DNA from: Paenirhizobium cremeum
GTDB taxonomy: Bacteria > Pseudomonadota > Alphaproteobacteria > Rhizobiales > Rhizobiaceae
DNA length: 64,000 nt
NCBI RefSeq assembly: GCF_022884085.1
Contig: NZ_JAGGCS010000004.1
Location: 323,070 to 387,069, forward strand
Reading direction: 5' to 3'
In this document: in pieces, positions 63,974 through 64,000 of the stretch
How the letters are laid out: each line of letters opens with the position of its first letter
How positions within the stretch are numbered: the stretch's first letter is position 1
Made by a program: the position numbers and the translations under genes
Notes under the pieces: generated by a model
Told to the model about the DNA's origin: nothing
The model's database searches: none
Seen by the model: only the letters and a program-made list of their open reading frames with translations

Positions 63974-64000
63974 CAAAGTATGGCAGCCATATTTTTGCGG
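63962..64000. mobile_element. Possible left end of an insertion sequence (cut by window edge)
   Basis: After CTAG the sequence GGTCCTGTTGACAAAGT looks like an IS terminal inverted repeat. The CTAG fits the YTAR target choice known for part of the IS5 family. It sits exactly where the DUF3800 frame loses its expected continuation. Only about 39 bp are visible and no transposase is in view, so this is suggestive only. Confidence 0.4.

Overview
The window looks like part of the main chromosome of a Rhizobiaceae bacterium (Rhizobium, Agrobacterium, Shinella or Ensifer type). The DNA is GC-rich with almost no spare space. Several gene orders are typical of that family: thiCOSGE; dapF-mtaB-ftsY-yciB; ccmABCDG beside acnA; chvE-gguABC beside a GbpR-type LysR regulator; and purH, heparinase-like gene, rsmB, htpX. 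I cannot fix the genus from sequence reading alone. I saw no rRNA, tRNA or CRISPR array.

Layout. 1-3.8 kb: thiamine synthesis operon, with thiC cut by the window edge. 3.9-8.8 kb: dapF, the tRNA methylthiotransferase mtaB, ftsY, yciB and a DUF2585 membrane protein. 9-13.1 kb: a diguanylate cyclase facing the cytochrome c maturation genes ccmG-D-C-B-A, whose ccmA/ccmB spacer carries a long palindrome. 13.2-19.5 kb: aconitase acnA, a DUF1223 secreted protein, a palindrome-rich spacer, and a UvrD-type helicase. 19.5-29.6 kb: an iron-siderophore island with two FhuA-like TonB receptors, an AraC regulator, a three-gene ABC importer and a FhuF-type reductase. Two TGA-N9-TCA boxes here match the RirA iron-responsive core. 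29.7-41.6 kb: one long minus-strand sugar operon (chvE-gguA-gguB-gguC-dehydratase-sugar dehydrogenase-aldehyde dehydrogenase-dgoK-dgoA) with the divergent regulator gbpR. It couples ABC import of galactose/arabinose-type sugars to their oxidative breakdown.

41.7-50.7 kb: DUF2794, a GNAT acetyltransferase, an MHS-type transporter with an unusual soluble insertion, asd, a lytic transglycosylase, a second diguanylate cyclase, a beta carbonic anhydrase and pdxY. 50.9-63.5 kb: the giant NAD-glutamate dehydrogenase, an MFS transporter, purH, the heparinase-like gene, rsmB, htpX and an SdhAF4-like DUF1674 gene. From about 63.49 kb the DNA turns AT-rich. A DUF3800 gene there stops abruptly at what looks like an insertion-sequence end, so the right edge is probably the start of acquired DNA.

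Most notable observations. (1) A 39-codon ORF ahead of asd ends in a Thr/Lys-rich tail, has its own predicted promoter and is followed by mutually exclusive RNA pairings, so it is a candidate attenuation-type leader for the aspartate pathway. (2) Two candidate RirA boxes and one Irr-like box tie the siderophore and acnA regions to iron. (3) The MHS transporter carries a soluble insertion of about 185 residues. (4) Several structured or palindromic spacers have no assigned role.
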